From Cinnamomum chago (Eukaryota > Streptophyta > Magnoliopsida > Laurales > Lauraceae): a DNA stretch of 64,000 nt. Shown in pieces: positions 35,701-43,444 of the stretch; the first letter of the stretch is position 1; every line of letters starts with the position of its first letter. The notes under the pieces were generated by a model. It made no database searches. It was given only the letters and a program-made list of their open reading frames with translations, and was not told where the DNA came from. A program made the translations under genes and the position numbers. Location: positions 125,463,001 through 125,527,000 of the forward strand of contig CP142453.1 of the NCBI GenBank assembly GCA_038049695.1, given 5' to 3'.

Positions 35701-35774
35701 TTGATGGGAGAGACAAGGTTGGGATGCTGGAAATTGCAAGGTTGCTGTCGCCTCATTTCATCAAGACTAATTGA
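23891..35774 (+). CDS. SWIB/MDM2-domain protein, two exons (23891-24151 and 35649-35774), 128 aa
   Basis: Exon 1 encodes 87 residues: an Ala/Arg/Ser-rich N-terminus (MSRVFGGCRALMAAAKAAAK), then the start of a SWIB domain (VSPAMRSFLG, IKKIWEYIKLNDLQ). It ends at CAG with donor GTGGGT at 24152. Exon 2 follows acceptor GCATGTAG and adds 41 residues that complete the domain (NPANKREINCDAKLKAIFDG, then VGMLEIARLLSPHF), ending at TGA 35772-35774. The join is in phase 0 and the domain is complete. Short plant SWIB proteins of this kind are nuclear or organelle-targeted, associated with chromatin or nucleoids; the basic, acid-poor N-terminus here could be a transit peptide. The ATG at 23891 was chosen because no earlier in-frame ATG is present. 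The 11.5-kb intron is filled with mobile elements, so splicing efficiency is worth checking. Confidence 0.85.
26195..26310 (+). repeat. Short tandem repeat inside the Harbinger-like element
   Basis: About two and a half copies of a unit of roughly 48 bp containing CAAACAGAAAGCCCCATCTT and CGGAATCAGAAAGCCCCAG. On the plus strand it reads as repeated SPIFGGIRKPQFQ-like peptides, but there is no evidence that it is translated. Confidence 0.6.
26639..26709 (+). repeat. (GA)n microsatellite
   Basis: About 35 uninterrupted GA repeats inside the Harbinger-like element. Probably polymorphic in length. Confidence 0.95.
27322..29270. mobile_element. Large foldback element, arms about 0.87 kb, loop about 0.2 kb
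   Basis: Left arm 27322-28187 and right arm 28385-29270 are reverse complements along their length with scattered differences and small indels; for example AATCACGAGAAATTGGCC on the left pairs with GGCCAATTTCTCGTGATT on the right. A second, smaller inverted pair (AAAAAGGTCCCT / AGGGACCTTTTT) is nested inside each arm. There is no coding frame of note. The same forward motif GGATGGCCCTGTTGGAAA occurs outside both arms (about 27210 and 29295). Confidence 0.75.
29293..30609 (+). pseudogene. LINE ORF1 (RRM plus DUF4283-like), broken
   Basis: An RNA-recognition-motif-like segment (ITNLASEVTIKDLFVVFEEA ... GVGFV) is followed by a DUF4283-like region (IQRWLFSENGITAEVRRL, PYWIHLEGIPLHAWDERVF), as is usual for plant LINE ORF1. 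A TGA at 29530-29532 interrupts the frame; in related proteins this position is often Arg, so a CGA to TGA change is likely. The frame then runs to 30609. Related sequence continues in another frame (to 30866) and further pieces to 31302, so there is at least one frameshift near 30595. The encoded protein would bind LINE RNA; this copy cannot make it in full. Confidence 0.75.
31299..31433 (+). pseudogene. LINE ORF2 start (endonuclease N-terminus only)
   Basis: MKLISWNVRGMNSISKRAVM and LFIQETKME are hallmarks of the AP-endonuclease start of plant LINE ORF2. The ATG overlaps the stop codon of the preceding frame (ATGA, 31299-31302), a typical ORF1/ORF2 junction. A TAA at 31431-31433 ends it after 44 codons. 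It also marks the 5' side of the internal deletion. Confidence 0.75.
31443..31943 (+). pseudogene. LINE ORF2 C-terminal RNase H remnant
   Basis: WMPPRSGILRLNFDESF, then GGIGGVIMDHSGN and, further on in another frame, SFHHILREANVIADGFAKEG resemble the plant LINE-type RNase H. There is a stop at 31632-31634 and at least one frameshift. It joins almost directly to the endonuclease start, so the reverse transcriptase was deleted. Confidence 0.65.
32048..33074. other. Intronic spacer with a 33-bp tandem duplication
   Basis: No gene. A 33-bp segment (GACTAATCTGTATCATCCAA...) at 32572-32604 is repeated exactly at 32605-32637. Confidence 0.6.
33075..33333 (+). mobile_element. LINE 3' tail remnant with poly(A)
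   Basis: It ends TTAATATAGAAGTTACCATTC followed by AAATAAAAAAAAAAAAA. This resembles the 3' end of the LINE fragment at 46197-47625 (CTGATTAATAGAAATTACC ... poly-A). No coding part was recognised; the 5' limit is approximate. Confidence 0.45.
33503..33640. mobile_element. hAT-like MITE, 138 bp
   Basis: An 8-bp direct repeat CTCATCTT flanks it exactly (33495-33502 and 33641-33648). The ends are inverted repeats (CAATAGTGGACCC and, read inward from the right, CAGAGGTGGACCC). An 8-bp duplication is the hallmark of hAT transposition. Confidence 0.8.
33649..35381. other. Intronic spacer, nothing recognised
   Basis: AT-rich, with short frames only. Confidence 0.5.
35382..35403. repeat. Perfect 22-bp palindrome
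   Basis: A perfect self-complementary sequence centred on GATATC (core TATGGTCGATATCGACCATA). It is followed by an A-rich stretch. It lies about 250 bp upstream of SWIB exon 2. Confidence 0.85.
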
Positions 35775-37288
35775 CCAGCCTGACTTTGGATGTACTGGCC
35801 TTCTGTGACTTTGATATGCCCCTTGCATGCCATTTAGTTTAGTTACTTATCCCAAAATGTTAGTTTCTGAAAATGGACATGATGATTATGGACTACTTTA
35901 GATTTATGTACAAAATAGTTGGGGAGAGGACTGGCCCTCCTTTTTGTTTTTCCCCACCGTTTACTACATCTTTTGTAGGCGGAAAAATTGGGCCATGAGA
36001 CCTGAGTCATTTGTTCCTTTCCATTGATATTGTGTTCAGATGGTGTGGATCAATGTGCTTTAAATGTTAGTTCTAGCTCCTCATTTAACAGGTTTTGAGG
36101 GTAAGGGTCATGAGAGGAGGCACGCGGCGCCTGCAGCAGAACATTGCTATTATTTTTCTGTTTGTCACGTTGAACTCAAAATCCATTAGTAGCTCAGTGG
36201 TGTGGCACCTAATCTCTGAAGTCTAATCTCTTGGGTGCAGCACTGATGGTAAGAGACATAGGTAAGGTGTGTGTGTGTGTGTGGAGTATTTACCATAGGC
36301 AAAAGACAAATGAAAGGAGAAAAACCTCAAAATCATTCAGCAGAAGAGGCAATACAAAGCAACGCTAGTTTTTAGCCTAAAGAAAAATTCTCCTATGCTT
36401 TCAAAGGCATGATCCAAGGTTCTACTAGGTAGGATATTTCTTCTTTTAGCATTATTTTTTCAGGTCCTCGTTTGTAGGCTTTGTTTCCCACTTTTAAGGT
36501 TCTTCAGCCTTGGATTTGCTTGCCTCATGCTCTGCAGGTGTGGGTGGGCTTCTGTGAGATGGTGTCTCTAGTTCTAAGTAATCCAATCGTTTGCCTATTT
36601 TTCCTTTTGATTGTCCGCTTGATATCTTTTCAGTCCCAAAATTAAGCTCATATAAGCTGTAAGGTAGAAACTAGTAGGGTTTGTCTTGGTCACTTTTAAC
36701 ACTGCAGGGCCTGTAGATTAGCCGTCTCGTTTTAAGCCTGTGTCTTGGAAGAACAGAAATATTCGTGCAGATGACACTTTTGATCAAAGTTTAGCTGCTA
36801 TTTTAAGAAAAATGGCTTAATTAGAAAGCAAGGATTATTGGTTGACCATAAATGAAAAAAAGAAGAACCACTCTATATAGGTATACCAAGGAATAATAGT
36901 TGACCATAAAAAAAGAAGAGAGAGAACACCACTCTATATAGGTTTACGTGGGGAACTTAGAGACGGACCCAATAGATAATTACTGCATAAGGACCCAGCA
37001 CCTACTTCTTTGCACCTGTCTCAAAACCCAACTATATAATTAATAATATAATTGCATGTAGATATACAGTCAACAAAATCACAATGGTGGGCCCCTTATG
37101 ATAAATCAAACCCCGTCACCTACAAAGACAGCCTTAAATGTCATGTCATGGATTCTATTGATTTTATTTGCACCAATTTGAATGGGACTGACCGTGGTAT
37201 TCTAATGGTAAAAGAAATGAAGTGTTATAAGATTGTTAATCTCGTCCCTTTTCTGCGGCAAGGTATTGCTGCACAAACACACACTTAA
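35775..37288. other. SWIB 3' UTR and spacer, no further gene
   Basis: The 3' UTR begins at 35775, but no clear polyadenylation signal decides its end. A (GT)n run lies at about 36267-36283. At 36840-36950 a segment of about 60 bp containing GTTGACCATAAA and CACTCTATATAGG is present twice in tandem. Confidence 0.5.
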
Positions 37289-38032
37289 GAGCACGTTTGG
37301 TAACCGAAGAGGAATCTACATGATTTAGGATTATTCTCTTCCAAAGAAAAAGTAAAATTCTTGCCAAGGATTTGCATGGCTAATGATTCCTTGCATTCTG
37401 CGTTTGGTTGCAAGTGTGGAGGCACCGAGGATTTCATCAATTCATGTTTGGTGTTGAACACCAAAATCCATGGATAAAAAGTAACCCACCTATTCGTTTC
37501 AACCTTATATATAGTCAATCTTTTCTAAAGTTATTTTAATAGTAACGACAGTACGTCTTTTTTCAGGTTGTCTATACTCATAGGTCTTCTCTCCTTTCTG
37601 GATTTTTTTCAACTTGTGAATTTTTAAGTGCTATAAAATATGTTGTTTATCACTTACGTAGCTTAAAATCATTTCAAACCGGAATCCTGATATTAAATTT
37701 TAATAAATCTTGAGAATTTTTATCTTATCTTTTTTTTTTTTTTTTTGATTCCTTTATCTCTTCAAACATCCAATCTACCATAGTAATATGTGAGTTTCCG
37801 GAAGAGGTCGAGATGGTAGGAAGTGGGTATGGGATTTTGGCTTTTATACCCACTCCTTTTGCACGCAGGAATTGCATATCCGATGTGGGGAGATCGGATC
37901 CAAAAATCATATCAATCGCAGATTTTAAGCGCAAAAAATTAGCGACGATTTACGACCGCCAAACTTGGATATAGCATAAAATAGTTGAAAAAGAAAATCT
38001 TTTCCCCATAGATATTGTTACTAAACGTGCCC
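37289..38032. mobile_element. Harbinger-like non-autonomous element, 744 bp
   Basis: Terminal inverted repeats: left GAGCACGTTTGGTAACC; right, read inward, GGGCACGTTTAGTAACA. TAA flanks both ends (37286-37288 and 38033-38035). No transposase frame was found. Confidence 0.7.
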
Positions 38033-38610
38033 TAAAGTGTTGCAATTACAGAAAACACCCCTCAATTTGACTATCCCTTAGTCGTTTTTGACCATTGGGG
38101 TGGGGCCATGTTGTGACATGCTTGGGCCGCGGTGCCCTAGCCCATCACGGCCCATCCATTGGCCGGGCCGAGCTGATCAACATGCTGAGCCGGGCCATGG
38201 AACGTTGACTCGCTTGCCGGGTTGTGCCAGGCCGCCCACCCCTACTGTCAATTAATGCATGATCCGAGTCCAAGGGCACAAGCCATTCACACAATAGTAT
38301 TCATTTAAAGAGATCTAAATCTCAAACAAATACACCCATGCAAATGTACATATATAAATTGATACACAAATGGCCCTCCATTCTGTCAAATATCTTCAAA
38401 ATTGCAAATCCAACAAATGGCATTACTTACCTATGGGCGGGCCGTGACTAAAATCTAATTAATAATTTCCTAAATTAAATGACAAACATATATCTCCAAG
38501 ATCCTTTTCTCACTGCAATTTTTTGGTAAATGCATTTAAGAACTGCATTTTTTTGGTAAATGCATTACCTGCATTTTCTCACTGCATTTAGTAACTGTCA
38601 ACTTCACATA

Positions 38611-38636
38611 GCTAACATCCACCGTCCAAATACCAA
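38611..38636 (+). promoter_or_regulatory. Conserved upstream block of protease gene 1
   Basis: GCTAACATCCACCGTCCAAA plus TACC, 285 bp upstream of the ATG. The same block precedes protease genes 2 and 3 (48411, 55344) and occurs without a gene at 40713 and 42914. It could be a conserved regulatory site or simply shared ancestry of the duplicated promoter. Confidence 0.55.
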
Positions 38637-38638
38637 AT

Positions 38639-38641
<3 letters not shown>

Positions 38642-38680
<39 letters not shown>
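38642..38680 (+). repeat. (AT)n microsatellite
   Basis: About 19 AT units lying between the conserved upstream block and the TATA box of the first protease gene. Not present at the corresponding place of the other two genes. Confidence 0.9.
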
Positions 38681-38682
<2 letters not shown>

Positions 38683-38829
38683 TACCTCCTTACGTATCAA
38701 TCTTTCTATTTATAGTGAATGTTTATAAATTTGATTGGCGAGAGAATCTCGACAGCCGTTTTTAGTAAAAAAAAAGTTAATATTCATGATTCATTGCCAG
38801 AATCACTCCTTCTCCATTAATCCTCTCTC

Positions 38830-38837
38830 TATAAATA
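38830..38837 (+). promoter_or_regulatory. TATA box of protease gene 1
   Basis: TATAAATA, 66 bp upstream of the ATG, after a CT-rich stretch (CCTCTCTC). Matching boxes lie at 48574 and 55504. Confidence 0.75.
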
Positions 38838-38895
38838 ACAAAGATCCCACCCCTCTCTCTATGTCCAAAACTCGTCTTCCTCCCTTTGTTTAACC

Positions 38896-40200
38896 ATGGC
38901 TGCTTCTGCTCTTCTTCTTCCCATCACCATCTTTTTCTTCTTGAATCTACCCAACAGCCTCGACGCTGCTGGTTTCAGCGTCGATCTGATCCATCGCGAC
39001 TCCCCCAAATCCCCATTTTACAGCCCCTCTGAAAGTCTCTTTGATCGCATGTCGAGAGCCATTCGTCGATCGAATTCTCGCATCAACTACATCCTTTCTT
39101 CTACTTCTGGTGTTTCTTCTACTTCTGGTGCAACTCTCACAGATGTGTCCTCCACAGTGATCCCCAACAGCGGAAGCTATCTCATGACTATATCTCTCGG
39201 CACCCCACCTATTCAAATCCTCGCCATTGCTGATACAGGAAGCGATCTCATCTGGACTCAGTGCAGTCCCTGCAAGTCCTGCTATAAACAAGACGCGCCT
39301 CTATTTGACCCGTCGAAATCTTCTACGTACAGAGACCTCTCTTGCAGTTCCAATCCGTGCTCGGAACTTCCCGAGTACAGTTGCTCAGGGAATAATAGCT
39401 GTTCGTACTCGTACAGTTATGGAGACCAGTCCCACACTATAGGAGTCCTTGCAGCCGAGACTGTTACGATGACTTCATCTGGTAGCCGCAGCGTGAAACT
39501 CCCCAAGATAGCTTTTGGGTGTGGTCATAACAATGATGGGACCTTCAACAGCCACGGAGCTGGGCTTGTAGGCCTCGGAGGTGGCCCTCTTTCATTGGTC
39601 TCTCAGCTGTCTCCTTCCATAGATAAGAAGTTTGCCTACTGCTTGGTGCCTTTCGGTCAGAATGATTCCAGCCACTTGTATTTTGGCGACTCTGCTGTAG
39701 TCTCTGGTAGGGGAACTGTCTCCACCCCTTTAATCACCCAATCAGGCTCTGAAACCTTCTTCTTTCTCGCTCTCGAAAAGATCAGTGTCGGAAGGACGAG
39801 TATTTCTCTTTCGAACTCTGAAGAAGGAAACATCATCATTGACTCGGGCACGACTCTCACCTATCTTCCTACTGAAGCCTACCAAAGCCTATTGTCTGCG
39901 TTGAAAAGTTCCATTGATCTCCCATCCGTCCAAGATCCGTCCAATATGCTTGAGCTCTGCTACGAGGTTGGGAGGAATTCCAAGTTTCCTGACTTGACAT
40001 TTGTGTTTGATGGGGCTGCAGTGGTTCTGGGGTCGTTGAATACCTTCATTGAGGTGGCTGAGAATGTGGTTTGTGCTGCTTTCTTGGGTTCGGATACTCT
40101 AGCCATCTTTGGCAATGTCGCACAGCAGAACTTCAAGATTGGGTATGATTTAATTAACAAGAAGGTGGCATTCCAGAAAACGGTTTGTGCCAATCAGTAG
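38896..40200 (+). CDS. CDR1-like secreted aspartic protease, gene 1 (434 aa)
   Basis: A pepsin-fold (family A1) protease of the plant nepenthesin/CDR1 type. There is a hydrophobic signal peptide (about residues 1-24, ending near SLDA) and a prosegment with LIHRDSPKSPFY. The first catalytic motif is DTGS at 113-116 (IADTGSDLIWTQC). A Cys-rich nepenthesin insert follows (CSPCKSCYKQ to CSYSYSYGD), with the flap Tyr near 175. The second catalytic motif is DSGT at 316-319, and the C-terminus contains GNVAQQNFKIGYDL. It is intronless, as is usual for this subfamily. The ATG follows a TATA box by 66 bp in the context ACCATGGCT. Arabidopsis CDR1 is an apoplastic protease acting in salicylic-acid-dependent defence signalling; that role here is inferred from family only. 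All key residues are present, so it is probably active. Confidence 0.95.
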   Translation: MAASALLLPITIFFFLNLPNSLDAAGFSVDLIHRDSPKSPFYSPSESLFDRMSRAIRRSNSRINYILSSTSGVSSTSGATLTDVSSTVIPNSGSYLMTISLGTPPIQILAIADTGSDLIWTQCSPCKSCYKQDAPLFDPSKSSTYRDLSCSSNPCSELPEYSCSGNNSCSYSYSYGDQSHTIGVLAAETVTMTSSGSRSVKLPKIAFGCGHNNDGTFNSHGAGLVGLGGGPLSLVSQLSPSIDKKFAYCLVPFGQNDSSHLYFGDSAVVSGRGTVSTPLITQSGSETFFFLALEKISVGRTSISLSNSEEGNIIIDSGTTLTYLPTEAYQSLLSALKSSIDLPSVQDPSNMLELCYEVGRNSKFPDLTFVFDGAAVVLGSLNTFIEVAENVVCAAFLGSDTLAIFGNVAQQNFKIGYDLINKKVAFQKTVCANQ

Positions 40201-40639
40201 GATTTGGGAGTTAGGTTTATATATGTACTAAGGTTTTATTCACATGGTATTAAGTTCTGGTTTGGCATTTTGTGCTTTTAATGATATATGATATGAGAAG
40301 ATGGCTGGTCAATATTTTGAAGTGAGCTACTTGTTAGGCTGTTACTGGCTGTATGTGTTTAAGAGAAAGGGAATATTTTGTTATAGATTGTTAGTTCCTA
40401 TTTCGGGTTGGTAAATATGGCTTGTTTCATTCGGGTCTCAAGGTACATCAAGGTACATCTTTGTATTAAAATCTAAATAAATCATCACCAGTCCTAAAAT
40501 TGTGTGTTTGCTGCTTTTCATTCTCAAAGGAGTTTGGCTTTGATACTGTGGGCTCACTGATTTACAGTTGTGGGCTGACTGCACGATATTCTATTTATGC
40601 ACACATCTGTATCTCATTTATGCATGATATGAGTAAATG

Positions 40640-40745
40640 AAATCTAATCATTTCCTAAATTACATTGCAAAAAATCTTCCATACGGAATTTCGGAATTGC
40701 ACACTTTACATTGCTAACATCCACCGACCAAATACCAAAAACCAG
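40640..40745 (+). promoter_or_regulatory. Orphan copy A of the protease upstream block
   Basis: GCTAACATCCACCGACCAAA (40713 on), preceded by GAAATCTAATCATTTCCTAA and CATACGGAATTTCGGAATTGC, as in the promoter of protease gene 2. No protease coding sequence follows, so this is a remnant of a partial duplication or of a lost gene. Confidence 0.6.
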
Positions 40746-41023
40746 ACCTTCTCACTTATATATATCCACATCACTATTTATGAAGATTCTTCATGTCTTG
40801 GTTTTGATTCTTTATTTCTTTTAAACATAATAATAAATTGGTGCGTTCTAAAAACGGGTGATTTTGAACATATTGTATGGATAGTGAGATTTTTTTTTTA
40901 GATAAGCTTGGTTCTTACAACATGAGGAATGTTGCTGTCAAATTAATGCTAATACATGCCACCACTTAAATATATAATTAATGACAATCCAAAGATCGAA
41001 TAGGATACCATAGCGAGGGTAAG

Positions 41024-41840
41024 GATGTTCATGGGCCTGGCTGAGGAAGATCCAGGCCGGCTTGACTTCTAAACTATTGGGCCAAGCCAAGCCCAGCCCA
41101 GCCCAAGCCTGTATCAGGCCATAACTGGCAGCCTGAGCCCGCCCCACCTGAAGGTCCAACCAAGCACAGCCTAAGCTCACATTATGACTTAAAAATAGTC
41201 TCAATGAGATGTCATGTGTTCATGTTCTGCCTCCCTCTCTTTTCCCACAATTATTTTTATAGTCAGGCTGGCCCGAACACTAAGACTTAAGGACCAAGCC
41301 CTGGCAAAAGCAGGCTAGGCCTGATTAGGGCTCGGGCTGGCATGGTTTATAACACCCCTAGGAGATGGTAGGGGTGTTCATGGGCTGGGGCAATGAAGAT
41401 CCTGGCCTGGCCCAACTTATGAGCTCTTGGACCAAGCCCGACTCGAGCCTGAATTGGGCCATAACTCAACGGCCTGAGCCCATCCCGCCTGAAACATATT
41501 AAGCCTGAGCCCAGCTTGAGTTAATATTATGACAGAAAAAAAAAGAAGACTCCTTATTCTTATTCTTGGTCCATATATATCTCAGTTGCTTTGAGTACTA
41601 ATGTTTCAATGAGATGTAATGTGTTCAAGTCCTGCATCCCCCCTCTTTTCCCACAATTAATTTTACAGTCGGGCTGAGCCGGGCTTGGGCACTCTACCAG
41701 TCAATCCAACCCTGACCCATCTATGAAACATGCCCAATTAAATAATCCGAGCTGGGCCCGAGTATTAAAATTTAAGGTGCAAGCCCGGACCAAAGTGAGC
41801 TGGGCTAGATTTGGGCTCAGGCTGGCCTGGTCCATGAAAA
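41024..41840. repeat. Two diverged tandem copies of a GGGCC/GGCCTG-rich repeat
   Basis: Copy 1 at about 41024-41350 and copy 2 at about 41367-41840 share blocks in the same order: GTTCATGGGC, CAAGCC, GGCCATAACT, AATGAGATGT, TCTTTTCCCACAATTA, TTACAGTC/TATAGTC, CAAGCCC. A related GGGCC-rich stretch lies at about 38140-38250. Unit structure only; no coding sequence. Confidence 0.6.
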
Positions 41841-42713
41841 CCCCTAAGCAAGGTTACAAAGAAATGCAAATGAGCATGAAGCTTAATTTAAAAATTATTT
41901 CCATGATAATTAATAAATGCTATAAAGCAATTCCAATCGGTTTCTATTCGTCGCTATATGAAATAGGGAAAATCTTATAAATAGGCCTTAAGTTTTTACC
42001 TTATTTCAAAAAAGGATACAAGTTTTAAAACTTTTCAAATTAGTTCGTGAGTTTTTCAGGAAATTTTCAGTTAAGAACATTCGTCCATTTAAAGCTATTT
42101 TTTGCAACTTTTTCTCTAAAAAATTTTAAACTACCCAAATCACCCTTCATTGAAATAAAAACCTCATTAACTTCCTCTACATTCTCTTCCTTTTCTTCAC
42201 CGGCATCTTTGTAGTGTCGAGGACAACTAGCATCTTCACAACGATCGGCTTAATTTATTGTATGCTGGAACCATGCCAAGGCTTTAAATGAAGGGTACTT
42301 TGAGTATTTTAGAAAAAAAAATGATGGAAAAAGTCATCAAAAACATCATTAAATGGTTGTATGTTCTTAATTAAAAATTTACCGAAAAATATAGGAACTA
42401 ATTTGAAAGGTTTTGAAACTTGTGTTCTTTTTTTGAAAAAATACAGAAGCTTAAGGTCTTATTTAAAGTTTCCCTATGATATCTTTCTTTTTGGGACTTT
42501 AAAAAATAATTATAAATACTATAAATCCACTAAAATATCTTATCCCTCATTTTCTTGGTTCTCTATTAGAATTAATCTATTCATCTATTTAGATATATAT
42601 AGGGCTATTACAGGCCGGGTGAGGTATCATCTCATTCAAATGACACCCACCTTCTAATTATCATGAAGCGAAGCTATCATCGTTATAAACCATTAAATTA
42701 CTCCCCTTTCTAA
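41841..42713. other. AT-rich spacer, nothing recognised
   Basis: Short frames only; no domain, repeat end or RNA gene was recognised. Confidence 0.5.
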
Positions 42714-42950
42714 TATTAATGCATGCACGATCCAGGTACAAAGATACAACCATGCAGGTTCATTAAGACTAACTTATCTTTATATCCATATATACGTAAT
42801 GATATTTGTAGACACATTTGAATCTCATTCATGCATGCACGCAAATGATCAATTAGCAACATTAGAAATCCGGACTCACCAAAACCCTTCATAGGAATTG
42901 CTTACTTCACATGGCTGACATCCACCGTCCAAATAACAAACATCAGTGCG
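42714..42950 (+). promoter_or_regulatory. Orphan copy B of the protease upstream region
   Basis: It matches the region upstream of protease gene 2 (47625-47770 and 48258-48440) over more than 200 bp, including GATACAACCATGCAGG and GACATCCACCGTCCAAATAA, and lacks the hAT-like insertion found there. It is cut off at about 42950 by a minus-strand LTR element. The TATA box and coding part are missing. Confidence 0.65.
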
Positions 42951-43444
42951 TGGCACGATTCCTTAATAGTAGGATTGAGCTAGTCTCGGTAACAATACCA
43001 TCTTAACTTATCCCGATCTCGGCAATAGTGTCAAAGATACATCCAGCTCGACAACAGTGCTAGCTAGCACCAAGCTTGAACTAGCTACGGTAAGAGTACC
43101 GGTTAAGCTCACATCGGTCTCGGCATAAGGCACCTCGGCAACAGTGTCGGGATGCGTCTATATTTAGTTTCGGTTTCATCTTCAGTTCGGTACGACCAAA
43201 AGAGATGGATACTAGACCATGATTGTACTCCCATGAAGCTAAGACTACGTTGCAGAATGTTAGGACTCTAGTCTATCTTTCTATCTACTCACACGAGACA
43301 CCAATCACGAACAAGTAACGCATAACTAATAGTAACTAGCCTAACACTTCTATACTCACAATCGATTCTAACATATTCTCACAACGTTTCTAAATTGTTT
43401 ATAAGTCTTTTAACAAGACTTTCAGGGCTCTGATACCATACTTA
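42951..43444 (-). mobile_element. Internal 5' stub of a minus-strand LTR retrotransposon
   Basis: On the minus strand this follows the LTR at 43445-46192. It holds the primer-binding site TGGTATCAGAGC (plus strand 43427-43438, GCTCTGATACCA), complementary to initiator tRNA-Met, then about 475 bp of non-coding internal sequence, and is then truncated. No gag or pol remains. Confidence 0.65.

Noticed and set aside
36185..36240. AGTAGCTCAGTGGT, resembling a tRNA D arm
   Set aside because: No matching anticodon or T arm follows; treated as chance.
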